60,575 nt of DNA. Origin: Bacteroidetes bacterium OLB10. GTDB taxonomy: Bacteria; Bacteroidota; Bacteroidia; AKYH767-A; OLB10. A program made the translations under genes and the position numbers. The notes below the pieces were generated by a model that worked only from the letters and a program-made list of their open reading frames with translations, did not search any database and was not told the DNA's origin. Positions within the stretch are counted from its first letter, which is position 1. Each line of letters starts with the position of its first letter. The stretch spans positions 1 through 60,575 of the forward strand of contig LNBX01000042.1 of NCBI GenBank assembly GCA_001567275.1, written 5' to 3'. Shown here one piece after another: positions 51,088 to 60,575 of this stretch.

Positions 51088-51705
51088 ATGAAAAAATATT
51101 CCCCGTTTAGTTTAGACCAACAAAATGAAAATATTGAAGGCAGAATTGTTGTCGCATTAGAGCGTATTTCAGAAGCTTTCAGAGTGCTACTCTGGAATGA
51201 AAGCAAGGAGAATGCATTAAGCCCTATTCAGATTCAGATTTTGATTTTTATTTATTTCCACACACCTGAATTTAATAAAGTAAGCTATCTGGCAGAAGAA
51301 TTTAATATGACAAAAGCTACCATCAGCGACAGTGTAAAAGTGTTGGTTGCAAAAAAATTAGTTTCCAAAGAAACAGATGCAACAGACACCAGAAGCTATT
51401 CGCTTTCACTCACAAAAGAAGGGGAAAAAATAGCCAGGAAAGCATCTACATTTGCTACATCGATTGAACAACCTCTCGAAAAATTGACCAAAGAACAGAA
51501 AACTATAATGCTTAATGGTTTGCTGAAACTGATTTATGACCTCAATCAATCAGGTATTATCACCATTCAACGAATGTGTTTTAACTGCTCTCATTATCAG
51601 TTTGACAAGAACGGACACTATTGCAAATTATTAAAAAGTCGCCTTGCAGAAAGCGAATTAAGAGTTGACTGTCCGGAGCATGAAATGAAAGAACAAGTTA
51701 GTTGA
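51088..51705 (+). CDS. MarR-family regulator with C-terminal Cys cluster
   Basis: 205 residues. A MarR winged helix spans about 20-150 (LAEEFNMTKATISDSVKVLVAKKLV; DTRSYSLSLT). It is followed by a tail with four Cys: CFNC (166-169 approx.), a Cys in NGHYCKLL and a Cys in VDCPEH. The Cx2C...C...C spacing could hold an iron-sulfur or zinc site, making it a redox- or metal-responsive MarR. The target is unknown; the neighbouring redox protein is the nearest candidate. Confidence 0.85.
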   Translation: MKKYSPFSLDQQNENIEGRIVVALERISEAFRVLLWNESKENALSPIQIQILIFIYFHTPEFNKVSYLAEEFNMTKATISDSVKVLVAKKLVSKETDATDTRSYSLSLTKEGEKIARKASTFATSIEQPLEKLTKEQKTIMLNGLLKLIYDLNQSGIITIQRMCFNCSHYQFDKNGHYCKLLKSRLAESELRVDCPEHEMKEQVS

Positions 51706-51732
51706 GGCTTGTTTAAATAATCCGTTGCCCTC

Positions 51733-53052
51733 TTACGCTTTCACTTCTTCTCCTGACTTAATTTTATCCATTATCCAATTGGTGGTTACAGAACTCGGTC
51801 GTTCAATCGGTGAGCCTAATGCTCTGTCCCAAAGTAGTGAAGTAAGTACTCCAATAGAACGGGATACACCAAACAACACGGTATAAAAATCATATTCAAC
51901 AAGGCCATAGTGCATGAGCAGAATACCGGAGTGAGCATCTACGTTTGGCCATGGGTTTTTAATCTTACCTGTTGATTTCAGTATTTCAGGAGTTACTTCA
52001 TACAATAACTGAACGATTTTAAACAGTTCGTCATTGGCCATGTATTTTTTAGCAAAATCCTGTTGTGCAGTATAACGGGGATCGGTTTTACGCAGTACGG
52101 CATGACCATAACCGGGCACTACTTTTCCATTGGCCAAAGTCTCTTTGATAAAATCAGCCAACTGTTCACGTGTAGGTACTCCGTTATATTTATCTCTCAA
52201 TTCAATTATCCAGCGGGCCACTTCCTGTGCAGCCAGTCCATGTAATGGTCCTGCCAGTCCGTTCATTCCTGCTGCAAGCGAAAGATAAGGATCGCTCAAT
52301 GCACTGCCCACAAGATGTGTGGCATGTGCAGAAACGTTTCCGCCTTCATGGTCGGCATGAATGGTGAGATACAGGCGCATGAGTTTGCGGAAATCCAGTT
52401 CTTCAAACCCGAGCATGTGTGCAAAGTTGCCTGCCCAGTCTAATTTTGGATCAGGTTCAATGTGTTTTCCGCCTTTGTAAGTGGAACGGTAAATATATGC
52501 TGCAATCCTCGGAAGACGTGCAATAAGGTTCATTACATCTTCGTACATCGGATCCCAGTAATCCTTTTTGTTCATGCCTTCGCGGTATCTGCGCGCAAAA
52601 ACTGATTCGGTTTGCAATGCCATAATTGCCATTGAAAACTGAGTCATCGGATGCGTTTTTTCAGGTAACATATCCAGCATATCAAACACATGCTTAGGAA
52701 CCGTAGCACGTTTCATCCACTCATTGTTTACCTCAATCACATCTTTAAGTTGCGGCATCTCGCCTGTGAGCAACAGATAAAAAATTCCTTCAGGTAATGG
52801 CTCGGGACCTTCCTTGGAAACAGGAAGTTTCTCTCTTAACTCCGGAATAGAATATCCGCGAAAACGAATTCCTTCATTGGCATCAAGTTTACTGGTTTCA
52901 GTAACCATACCTATCATACCCTTCATTCCCTGATAAACCTGCTCAACGGTATATTGACCCAACACAAAATTTCCATGGGTTTTTATCACATCTTTTATTG
53001 CAGCAGCCATTGGTAAGGCTTTCTCTTTGAACTTTTCTTTTATATTATCCAT
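51733..53052 (-). CDS. gltA: citrate synthase (eukaryotic-type)
   Basis: 439 residues. Three active-site regions: His in ADHEGGNVSAH (about 240), His in PGYGHAVLRKTDPRY (about 316) and Asp in NVDAHSG (about 373). The MKGMIGMVTETSKLD start resembles mitochondrial/Bacteroidota type citrate synthases. It condenses acetyl-CoA and oxaloacetate. Confidence 0.95.
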   Translation of the reverse strand: MDNIKEKFKEKALPMAAAIKDVIKTHGNFVLGQYTVEQVYQGMKGMIGMVTETSKLDANEGIRFRGYSIPELREKLPVSKEGPEPLPEGIFYLLLTGEMPQLKDVIEVNNEWMKRATVPKHVFDMLDMLPEKTHPMTQFSMAIMALQTESVFARRYREGMNKKDYWDPMYEDVMNLIARLPRIAAYIYRSTYKGGKHIEPDPKLDWAGNFAHMLGFEELDFRKLMRLYLTIHADHEGGNVSAHATHLVGSALSDPYLSLAAGMNGLAGPLHGLAAQEVARWIIELRDKYNGVPTREQLADFIKETLANGKVVPGYGHAVLRKTDPRYTAQQDFAKKYMANDELFKIVQLLYEVTPEILKSTGKIKNPWPNVDAHSGILLMHYGLVEYDFYTVLFGVSRSIGVLTSLLWDRALGSPIERPSSVTTNWIMDKIKSGEEVKA

Positions 53053-53099
53053 ACTTGTTGTATATTATCCTAATTGTAACGTCAAATTACGTTGAATGT

Positions 53100-53369
53100 T
53101 TAAAAGTTTAGAAAAATTGGTATTCTGTCTATAATTTCTGTTTTAGCTTTTGTCTTTTTGGTATTCTCATAACCTATTTCCGACTCTGAAAACAACACTA
53201 CAATGGTGACCAGAAAACTTATTACTACAATAATCCATACTATAATTCTGACTATCTTTTTTAATTTCTTTTTTGGGTCACGCTTCTTCTTAATTCGAAT
53301 TCGTTTTCTTACACGTATTCTTTTCTCTTTACCTTCTTCCGTTTCTAAGGGTTGTTTTTCTTCTTCCAT
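53100..53369 (-). CDS. 89-aa single-span membrane protein, basic N-terminus
   Basis: Residues 1-40 are highly charged (acidic, then Lys/Arg-rich); one membrane helix at about 41-62; then a short polar tail. It lies between citrate synthase and enolase on the same strand. Function unknown. Confidence 0.7.
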   Translation of the reverse strand: MEEEKQPLETEEGKEKRIRVRKRIRIKKKRDPKKKLKKIVRIIVWIIVVISFLVTIVVLFSESEIGYENTKKTKAKTEIIDRIPIFLNF

Positions 53370-53412
53370 CTTAAATTACATTTCAGACTTTAAAAGTAAA
53401 CTTTCTCAACCG

Positions 53413-54738
<1,326 letters not shown>

Positions 54739-54759
54739 TTAATGAGGGGTTTATTTCTC

Positions 54760-54767
54760 TATTTTTG
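54760..54767 (+). promoter_or_regulatory. Bacteroidota -7 box (TATTTTTG) for the acyltransferase
   Basis: Exact TAnnTTTG match, 43 bp before the acyltransferase gene, divergent from eno. Confidence 0.5.
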
Positions 54768-54809
54768 ACAAATAATTTTTATGACTCATTTTATTGATTC
54801 TCTGCCATC

Positions 54810-55547
54810 ATGATGAAGGTGCTCAGGGTACTTTTCGGCTGCTATGCTGCCATTGTATTTTCACTCTCATTACTGATAGTTTTTCCTGCATATTTTCTGA
54901 TATTTTCGCTCACCGGGAGAAACAAATCAGCACGTTATGCTCATAATCTTTCGAGGTTGTGGGCGCTGTTCCTGTTTCGCTGTTTCTTCATTCGTTTTGA
55001 AGTGCGCAACAGCCATTACATCCATCCCGACAAGTGTTATGTTTTTGCTGCCAATCATAAGTCCATGCTCGACATTCCTTTGTTTGCAAGAGCATGCAGC
55101 AATACTTTCAGGTTTTTGTCGAAAGCAGAGCTCGCCAGCATACCATTGCTGGGTTATGTAATCAGAAGACTTTACATCACCGTCAACCGCAGCGACAGAA
55201 GAGACCGTCAGCGCAGCATTGAAGTGATGAAAAAAACCATTGAAGAAGGTATTTCGGTTTTTCTTTGTCCCGAAGGAACCAGAAACATTTCTGATGCACC
55301 GCTGATGCCTTTCAAAGACGGAGCTTTCAGACTTGCCATTGCAACACAAACACCATTAGCAGTACTTACAGTAATCAATTCCGAAAAATTGCTTTCGCCT
55401 AAAACAGCTATAGCACTTTCGCCAGGAAAAATTATTGCCGAATGGAGTGCGCCCATTGACACTACTGGAATGACAGAAGCTGATGTAGAAATGCTAAAGA
55501 ATAAAACTATGGAGCTGATGCTCGAAGTTTTGCAACGCTACTCCTGA
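54810..55547 (+). CDS. plsC: 1-acyl-sn-glycerol-3-phosphate acyltransferase
   Basis: 245 residues, longer than the small acyltransferase at 16494. N-terminal membrane helix (about 8-30), catalytic NHKSMLD box (HX4D, about residue 83) and CPEGTRN (about 155). It acylates lysophosphatidate. A second Met follows directly; either start is possible. Confidence 0.9.
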   Translation: MMKVLRVLFGCYAAIVFSLSLLIVFPAYFLIFSLTGRNKSARYAHNLSRLWALFLFRCFFIRFEVRNSHYIHPDKCYVFAANHKSMLDIPLFARACSNTFRFLSKAELASIPLLGYVIRRLYITVNRSDRRDRQRSIEVMKKTIEEGISVFLCPEGTRNISDAPLMPFKDGAFRLAIATQTPLAVLTVINSEKLLSPKTAIALSPGKIIAEWSAPIDTTGMTEADVEMLKNKTMELMLEVLQRYS

Positions 55548-55554
55548 TAAATTT

Positions 55555-58386
55555 TCAGAGTTTGGTTACTTCAAACAAAATGGAGAAATAAACCAAACGA
55601 CCCACCTTTGGTCCACCGTATATTTCGTAATGTTTGTTGTTGAGAAGATTCATGGCACCAAGTTTGAAAGTTGTGCCCGCTTCTTTCAGATGATAATTGA
55701 TTTGTCCATCCACCATGTCATACGAAGGAATTTTTCCGGTAAACTGAGGTGACCCTTCGTATTTGAATCCCTGCACCCATTTGTAATTGATGTTAAAACC
55801 GAAACCAAAAATATCGCGCCCGTTCACTCCTATGTTGAATTTATGTTCAGGTGTGTTGAATGCAGGTATCAACGGATCATCCGTTCCTTTTTTGTTCAGT
55901 TTATTCCATGAATAGTTACCTGTGAGTGCATAATATTTTCCGACATAATAATTCAGTCCTACAGAAACTCCCTGTGTGGTAACTTCACGTTTTGCATTTG
56001 ATGCTACTCTCACAGCACGATTGAATACGATATCATAAATGGTGCCTCCGAACGAATTAATGGAAACCGTATCGGCATCTACGCCTATCTGATAACCGAT
56101 GAAGTCGCGATACCAGGAATAATATCCGTTGATATCTACATATAGCCGGTTAAACAATGTAGCGCGATATCCTGCTTCAAGTGTTTTTACTTTCTCAGGT
56201 TTTACAGGAGCTACATCAAAAAAATCAAGAAACTTAAATGATGTTTTGCTGCTGTCGAAAAATGTAGTTACCGATTCAGGTGTGAGCAAATCTTTATATC
56301 CGTACAAATTACCGAGTAGTGTAGCACGTCCTACCTGATAGAATAAATACTGATCGGTAAGTGTAGGGTTTCGTATTGCCGAAGAGAAAGACACTCTTAA
56401 AATATGATTCTGATTGGGTGTATATACCACCGACCCTGCCGGTGACATCAGAAAGTCGAAGTTTTCGTTCTTATCAAGTCGTCCTGTCAGATTCAGCTTT
56501 AGTTTATCGTTCCATATTTTCTTTTCTAATCCTGCATAAAATCCGTATTCCTGCACGCTTAATCGTTTGGTGAGTGTATCTATACCAAGTGTATCATTTC
56601 CTGAAATATTATATTTCACATAGCTGGTATCTGAGAAAATTGTTCCTTCAGAGTTAGGTTTGTACAATCGATAGCTGCCTCCAGCTATCACATCTACCCA
56701 TTTATTAGGGTACTTATACTCACCTTGTACATGATATAGTTTTGATTTATCAAAAAATCTTGATCCGCCTTGCGAATATGATTTTCTGGAAGTGATGGAT
56801 TGAAAAGCAGAGTCAAAACTTGCAGTGCCGGGTTCAAAATATGGAAGGTTTTGGTTTTGTGGATTGCCTACACCACTTGCATAAGCCTGCGCCTGCTGAT
56901 GATAAGAAACCAATGAGTCGTAATAATTCGTCATCAGGAAAGGATTAATTCCTTGCAGCCATTGTACATAAGCGGGGCCAAAGCCGGGAGGCTGAGGAAA
57001 TCCGGGAAGCTGCCTGAGCTTAGGAAGGCTGTAATTTGCATTCCAGTAGTTTTCGTAATCTATCTTCCAGTCGCCATCACTCTTGGCAGTTTGTTGTAAT
57101 AACAACGCTGTGAAATAAGCATCATACGACTGTCCGGCATCTTCCTGTGTGGAGTATGCTCTCAGAAACCATAAGTCTTTTTCTCTTACTTCAATTCGGT
57201 TTTGTAAAAATTTAATGTTTTTTAAAACATAGCGGTTGTCGCCCTGATAAATGGTAGAACCCGTTCCGTAGTTGCTCGCTGCTATTGCTTCAATTTTAGG
57301 GTTAATCATATAATGCAATGCAATACCTGCTTTGGTATTTTCGCTGTTATAGTCAATCAGGTCTTCTTCGCGATAGCCCTTGCGGTTGAATGACATTAGT
57401 CCGGGATAGGCACCGGGATATTTGTTATAGTCGGTACCATTCATATCCTCATCGCCATAAACGTTTACTGCGTCATATCCACCGGGGTTGTAAGATGTGT
57501 TTCTTGATTGGTCAGTAGGTGAATAGTTGTCGGCTTTCCAGTCGAGGGCTGTCATGCGGTAGAAGTTTAGCTTATAGGCAAATTTATCTTCTCCTCTTTT
57601 GTTTTTATATACCTGAGCAAACCTTAAAGCATATTCATTCAGCCTACGGTCGCCCATCTTTACCATAAATTGTAATCCGGGCGACTCAAACGGGCTTCGT
57701 GTGGTCATGCTGATAACACCGTTGAATGCGTTAGGTCCGTAATAGGCAGAGCTGGCACCTACTATCAGGTCAACTTTCTGCACATCGAGTTCGCTGCTGC
57801 CAAGGAAATTTCCGAGTGAAAAATTTAAACCGGGAGACTGATTGTCCACACCGTCAATCAACTGTAAAGAGCGCACAGGTGAGCTGCTGTTGAATCCGCG
57901 TGTGTTGATGATTTTAAATCCGAGGCTTGCTGATGTGAGGTCAACACCTTTTAACTGACCAAGTCCTTCATAAAAACTTGCTGCGGGAGTTTCTTTAATG
58001 GCAATGTAATCCATCGCTTCTACGGTGACGGGTGATTCTTTTTGTTTTTCTGAAATGCGACTACCTGTGACGGTTACATCTTTCAGCAAGACTTCGTTTT
58101 TTTTCAGTTTAATGGTTATCTGTTTTTCGTCAGTTACGGTTATATCCTGATTTTTATATCCGACAAATGAAGCTACCAACTGTATGGGGAAATTCCGGTT
58201 TGTTTCGAAAGAAAATTTTCCATCTATATCTGCTGCTGCACCTTCTGTTGTGCCTTTAATAAGTACAGTGGCGCCAATGAGTGTTTCACCGGAAGAAGCA
58301 TCTTTAATAATTCCTGAAATTCTGGTCTGACTATAAGCAATGGTAGTGACAAAGGTCAGAAGAAAAAGTCCGTAAAATGATTTCAT
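55555..58386 (-). CDS. TonB-dependent receptor with CarboxypepD-regulatory-like N-terminus
   Basis: 943 residues. Signal peptide (1-19), a regulatory-like beta domain at about 22-105 (SGIIKDASSGETLIGATVLIKG), a plug beginning VTVTGSRISEKQKESP and a long beta barrel ending YFSILFEVTKL. It imports an unknown ligand across the outer membrane with TonB energy. No SusD-like partner follows, so it is not an ordinary Sus locus. Confidence 0.92.
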   Translation of the reverse strand: MKSFYGLFLLTFVTTIAYSQTRISGIIKDASSGETLIGATVLIKGTTEGAAADIDGKFSFETNRNFPIQLVASFVGYKNQDITVTDEKQITIKLKKNEVLLKDVTVTGSRISEKQKESPVTVEAMDYIAIKETPAASFYEGLGQLKGVDLTSASLGFKIINTRGFNSSSPVRSLQLIDGVDNQSPGLNFSLGNFLGSSELDVQKVDLIVGASSAYYGPNAFNGVISMTTRSPFESPGLQFMVKMGDRRLNEYALRFAQVYKNKRGEDKFAYKLNFYRMTALDWKADNYSPTDQSRNTSYNPGGYDAVNVYGDEDMNGTDYNKYPGAYPGLMSFNRKGYREEDLIDYNSENTKAGIALHYMINPKIEAIAASNYGTGSTIYQGDNRYVLKNIKFLQNRIEVREKDLWFLRAYSTQEDAGQSYDAYFTALLLQQTAKSDGDWKIDYENYWNANYSLPKLRQLPGFPQPPGFGPAYVQWLQGINPFLMTNYYDSLVSYHQQAQAYASGVGNPQNQNLPYFEPGTASFDSAFQSITSRKSYSQGGSRFFDKSKLYHVQGEYKYPNKWVDVIAGGSYRLYKPNSEGTIFSDTSYVKYNISGNDTLGIDTLTKRLSVQEYGFYAGLEKKIWNDKLKLNLTGRLDKNENFDFLMSPAGSVVYTPNQNHILRVSFSSAIRNPTLTDQYLFYQVGRATLLGNLYGYKDLLTPESVTTFFDSSKTSFKFLDFFDVAPVKPEKVKTLEAGYRATLFNRLYVDINGYYSWYRDFIGYQIGVDADTVSINSFGGTIYDIVFNRAVRVASNAKREVTTQGVSVGLNYYVGKYYALTGNYSWNKLNKKGTDDPLIPAFNTPEHKFNIGVNGRDIFGFGFNINYKWVQGFKYEGSPQFTGKIPSYDMVDGQINYHLKEAGTTFKLGAMNLLNNKHYEIYGGPKVGRLVYFSILFEVTKL

Positions 58387-58496
58387 ACAACTTGTTTAAG
58401 CATGGGTAAAAATACCGCAACAGATTTGATTTTTCAAAGTCTGCAACAGATTTATTAATCGCTGAGGTTGATATGGCTGACAAAAGCAAAGTTATC

Positions 58497-58526
58497 CAAC
58501 CCGGCAGGTTGTAAGACCTCGTGGTT
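58497..58526. repeat. short AACC/GGTT nested hairpin
   Basis: An imperfect hairpin (AACC...AGGT / ACCT...GGTT) of a type scattered in many Bacteroidota intergenic regions, in the gap between the TonB receptor and the 21-bp array. A GAAGT/ACTTC mini-hairpin is nearby at 58537-58549. Confidence 0.35.
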
Positions 58527-58561
58527 ACGAAGGAAGTGCAACTTCGCGGATACAAATAAAT

Positions 58562-58813
58562 ATTAGGTGCGTTCTATTAAACAGCAGATGCGTTTTGATA
58601 AATAGCAGATGCGCTTTGATAAATAGCAGATGCGTTTTGATAAACAGCAGATACGCTTTGATAAATAGCAGATGCGTTTTGATAAACAGTAGATGCGCTT
58701 TGATAAACAGCAGATGCGTTTTGATAAATAGCAGATGCGTTTTGATAAATAGCAGATGCGCTTTGATAAATAGCAGATACGCTTTGATAAACAGCAGATG
58801 CGTTTTTTGGGGT
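58562..58813 (+). repeat. 21-bp tandem repeat array, 12 units
   Basis: Eleven units from 58583 at an exact 21-bp period (consensus AGCAGATGCG Y TTTGATAAA Y), the last truncated, plus a degenerate first unit at 58562. Every difference among the clean units is a transition (C/T or G/A). A 21-bp period is two DNA turns, so each unit presents the same face, as in an iteron or repressor array. A frame through it would encode a 7-residue repeat, but copy differences are largely non-silent, arguing against coding. Confidence 0.9.
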
Positions 58814-58944
58814 TACACTTTGTTGCTAAAACTGATGAGTGCAGGAATTATTAATTTGATTTTAAGGAAAATAAGTGATTTGGATATAAGATTTTTTACC
58901 TAAAATGAAACCATTAGTTATGTTTTATCATAAAAGGATTTGAT

Positions 58945-58983
58945 TTTGCATCTGAAATGCATGAGCAACATTTCAGATGCAAA
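58945..58983 (+). promoter_or_regulatory. 15-bp perfect inverted repeat sharing the CAGATGC core
   Basis: TTTGCATCTGAAATG (58945-58959) pairs perfectly with 58969-58983 around a 9-nt spacer, 45 bp before the gene at 59029. The arm contains CAGATGC, the core of the 21-bp array, so the same factor may bind both. Confidence 0.75.
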
Positions 58984-59028
58984 GTTAACTAAATAATATA
59001 AACTAATGCTCGCAAAAATTTTATCAAA

Positions 59029-59982
59029 ATGAAACGAATTTTAAAAGAACAAGTGGATGCAATGAATGCATTCGAGAACTTCTGCTCCGAAAATTCAGAA
59101 ATCTGGAGTAGTACGACAGCCTTCGGCATTGCCTTGACGGCATTGAGGCTAAAGATTAACAGTATTTATTCGACCGAAAGCCGACAGGAGGAGAATAATA
59201 AAGGTGTTACGCATACAAAGGCTGAAAAGAAGGCAGAGTTAGCCAACAGTACGGTAGCGGTATCAAACGCTATGCAGGCTTATGCACTGAGCATAAATGA
59301 CCAAGTACTATTTAACCAAATGGGTGTTACGTATTCAAAAATTTATTATTTGAAGAATGAAACTGCCATCTCGGCTGCAGAATTGGTGCTTGAGAAAGTA
59401 CAAAGTTTTCCGGCTGAGGAATTAGAGCCTTTTGGCATTACAGATGCTGTGAAAGATACACTTGCAAGTGTGATTGAGAATTACAAATCAGTAGCATCAA
59501 GCACACGAAATGTGATTGTAGAAAGAATGGTACTGACGAGTAATCTGGATAAACTGGTTAAAGAGGGTAATGTAATAATGCGTAAAAATCTGTTGAAGCA
59601 AGGACGGCAGTTTAAAGCGGCATATCCTGATTTTTATGCGGGAATGGTAGCCAATGCAAAAGTGATTAATAAAAATACACATGCAAAAATGCGTCTGACA
59701 GTGAGAGATGAAAGCACAAAGCAACCGCTGGCGGGCGTATTGATAGAAATATCAGAAACACCACTGCAAGGTATGACTGATATGCAGGGAAAATGCACAA
59801 TCACCAATGTAGGCGAAGGTAAACATGAAGTGGTATTGAAAAAAACGAACTATGCAGTTTATACGATTGAAGATGTTGACTTCAAACGTGGAAAGGCGGT
59901 GAATGTAACTGTGTTTATGCAATCGGTGGTGACAGAGCAACCACTGGTGCCGGTGAGGCAGAATGAGGAAGAACAGATATAA
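59029..59982 (+). CDS. helical-bundle protein with C-terminal carboxypeptidase-regulatory-like domain, unknown
   Basis: 317 residues, no signal peptide. The N-terminal ~215 residues are helical (ENFCSENSEIWSSTTAFGIALTALRLKI; YALSINDQVLFNQMGVTYSKIYYL). Residues about 222-300 form a beta-sandwich domain (MRLTVRDESTKQPLAGVLIEISET...LKKTNYAVYTIEDVDF). An acidic tail ends EEEQI. It is flanked by the 21-bp array/hairpin and a terminator, making a self-contained unit. I know no function for this combination. Confidence 0.85.
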   Translation: MKRILKEQVDAMNAFENFCSENSEIWSSTTAFGIALTALRLKINSIYSTESRQEENNKGVTHTKAEKKAELANSTVAVSNAMQAYALSINDQVLFNQMGVTYSKIYYLKNETAISAAELVLEKVQSFPAEELEPFGITDAVKDTLASVIENYKSVASSTRNVIVERMVLTSNLDKLVKEGNVIMRKNLLKQGRQFKAAYPDFYAGMVANAKVINKNTHAKMRLTVRDESTKQPLAGVLIEISETPLQGMTDMQGKCTITNVGEGKHEVVLKKTNYAVYTIEDVDFKRGKAVNVTVFMQSVVTEQPLVPVRQNEEEQI

Positions 59983-60009
59983 CAACTATTGTTAGTTTGC
60001 ATGTTAAGG

Positions 60010-60040
60010 ATTCCCGCTTGTAAAGGCGGGAATTTTTTTT
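60010..60040 (+). terminator. strong intrinsic terminator
   Basis: ATTCCCGC/GCGGGAAT stem with an 8-nt loop and nine T residues, 28 bp after the stop of the preceding gene. Confidence 0.95.
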
Positions 60041-60474
60041 TATGTTAGATGACAGGCCCACCAAAGGCGGTTTTTAGTATATGATGTGTGTTTGGGGTTA
60101 AAGTAATTTTGAATGTAGATAATCAGATTACTACGGAAGCGCAAAAATCTTAGTTTACAAAATGAAGAGCGTTTTTTTTAATAACAGGTATTGTTTATAT
60201 GAATATTTTATGATATTTTTGAAGTGTATTAAAAAAACTAAAGGAGGCTATTATGATAATGATAGATATTCCATCAAGTGTAATTTAACTATTGACCATT
60301 GGTTGATAGTATCTGCTTAGTGCAGTTTAGTAACATTCAGTTATTTTCCTGTTTTTGTTGTTACCGGCAAATTAGCTCTGAATAAATTATCGAGATAAAT
60401 AACTATTTAAAACTTTAAACTTTTAAAACCATATTGACATTAGGAAAATATTATATATAGAGGCATGGCACGCC
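60041..60474. other. terminal intergenic region
   Basis: AT-rich and without a supported gene. A strong AGGAGG at 60242 precedes an 11-codon frame (ATG at 60252), unusual in a genome with few Shine-Dalgarno sequences, but too short to call. Confidence 0.4.
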
Positions 60475-60570
60475 ATGATAAACATGACTCAGCCGCAAAA
60501 GGGAGGACAGAACCGTTTTATCAACCTGAGTAACGGCATTATTTTACAGCGAAGCGATTTTGCAGATTGA
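60475..60570 (+). CDS. possible 31-aa ORF at window end
   Basis: ATG at 60475 to TGA at 60568-60570. It encodes MINMTQPQKGGQNRFINLSN and 11 more residues; an overlapping frame also starts nearby. No homology recognised. Could be spurious. Confidence 0.2.
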   Translation: MINMTQPQKGGQNRFINLSNGIILQRSDFAD

Positions 60571-60575
60571 AAAAT

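Noticed and set aside
58562..58813. CRISPR array
   Set aside because: Repeats are directly abutting with no spacers, and no cas genes are near.
58595..58903. 102-codon frame through the 21-bp array
   Set aside because: It merely translates the repeat (7-residue unit); unit differences change amino acids freely and no signal or domain follows.

Overview
The window reads as a chromosomal segment of a Bacteroidota bacterium, probably from the Chitinophagales/Sphingobacteriales side of the phylum. The evidence is many upstream TAnnTTTG (-7) promoter boxes with few Shine-Dalgarno sequences, a TonB receptor with an N-terminal carboxypeptidase-regulatory-like domain, a BatA-type protein, an S16 protein with an Ala/Glu-rich tail, a eukaryotic-type citrate synthase, an archaeal-like UbiA prenyltransferase, and an ammonia-lyase/ketosynthase/ketoreductase trio of the flexirubin/aryl-polyene kind. 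No tRNA, rRNA, CRISPR array, insertion sequence or prophage was recognised. Most of the window is housekeeping DNA.

Layout. 1-4015 (-) is the first 1338 codons of a giant exported protein that runs off the left edge. Behind it at 4081-4235 lies a long imperfect hairpin followed by a U-tract, which looks like an undescribed or 6S-like small RNA. 4605-16385 (-) is one dense gene train: rpsP, rimM, a cytochrome c assembly protein, a DUF2520 protein, a KdsC-like phosphatase, a UbiA prenyltransferase, a polysaccharide-deacetylase-like protein, a FemAB/GNAT protein, upp, a membrane protein, a YjjG-like HAD phosphatase, rsgA, dtd and a MazG-like protein. 16494-25249 holds an acyltransferase, a small exported protein, an acyl-CoA carboxylase beta subunit, the ketosynthase/ketoreductase/ammonia-lyase operon, a glyoxalase-fold protein, a 39-aa membrane peptide and a Na+/solute symporter. 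25310-30767 holds birA, rsfS, ftsH, a LUD protein and an arsR-arsM arsenic module with two matching operator-like sites. 31077-41556 holds a broken small exported protein, rsmA, a dihydroorotase-like protein without its first metal-binding HxH, a BatA-like protein, rnhB, an HD phosphohydrolase, a TPR protein and gyrA. 41859-50753 is a stress neighbourhood: clpC, a 59-aa membrane protein, dodecin, a small helical protein, a perR-like regulator, katG, a ClC channel and a thioredoxin-like protein. 51088-58386 holds a MarR regulator with a C-terminal Cys cluster, citrate synthase, enolase, an acyltransferase and a TonB receptor. 58562-60040 is a self-contained unit: a 21-bp tandem repeat array, a 15-bp perfect hairpin carrying the same core, a helical/carboxypeptidase-regulatory-like protein and a strong terminator.

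Two themes stand out. First, at least nine conserved genes are split by single-base indels, nearly all in A/T homopolymers and most with one extra base. In each case removing or adding one base gives an exact full-length family member. Sequencing or assembly error is the simplest explanation; slippage or real decay are alternatives. Second, the most novel-looking elements are the hairpin RNA at 4081-4235 and the 21-bp array/hairpin/protein unit at 58562-60040. Neither function is known to me.
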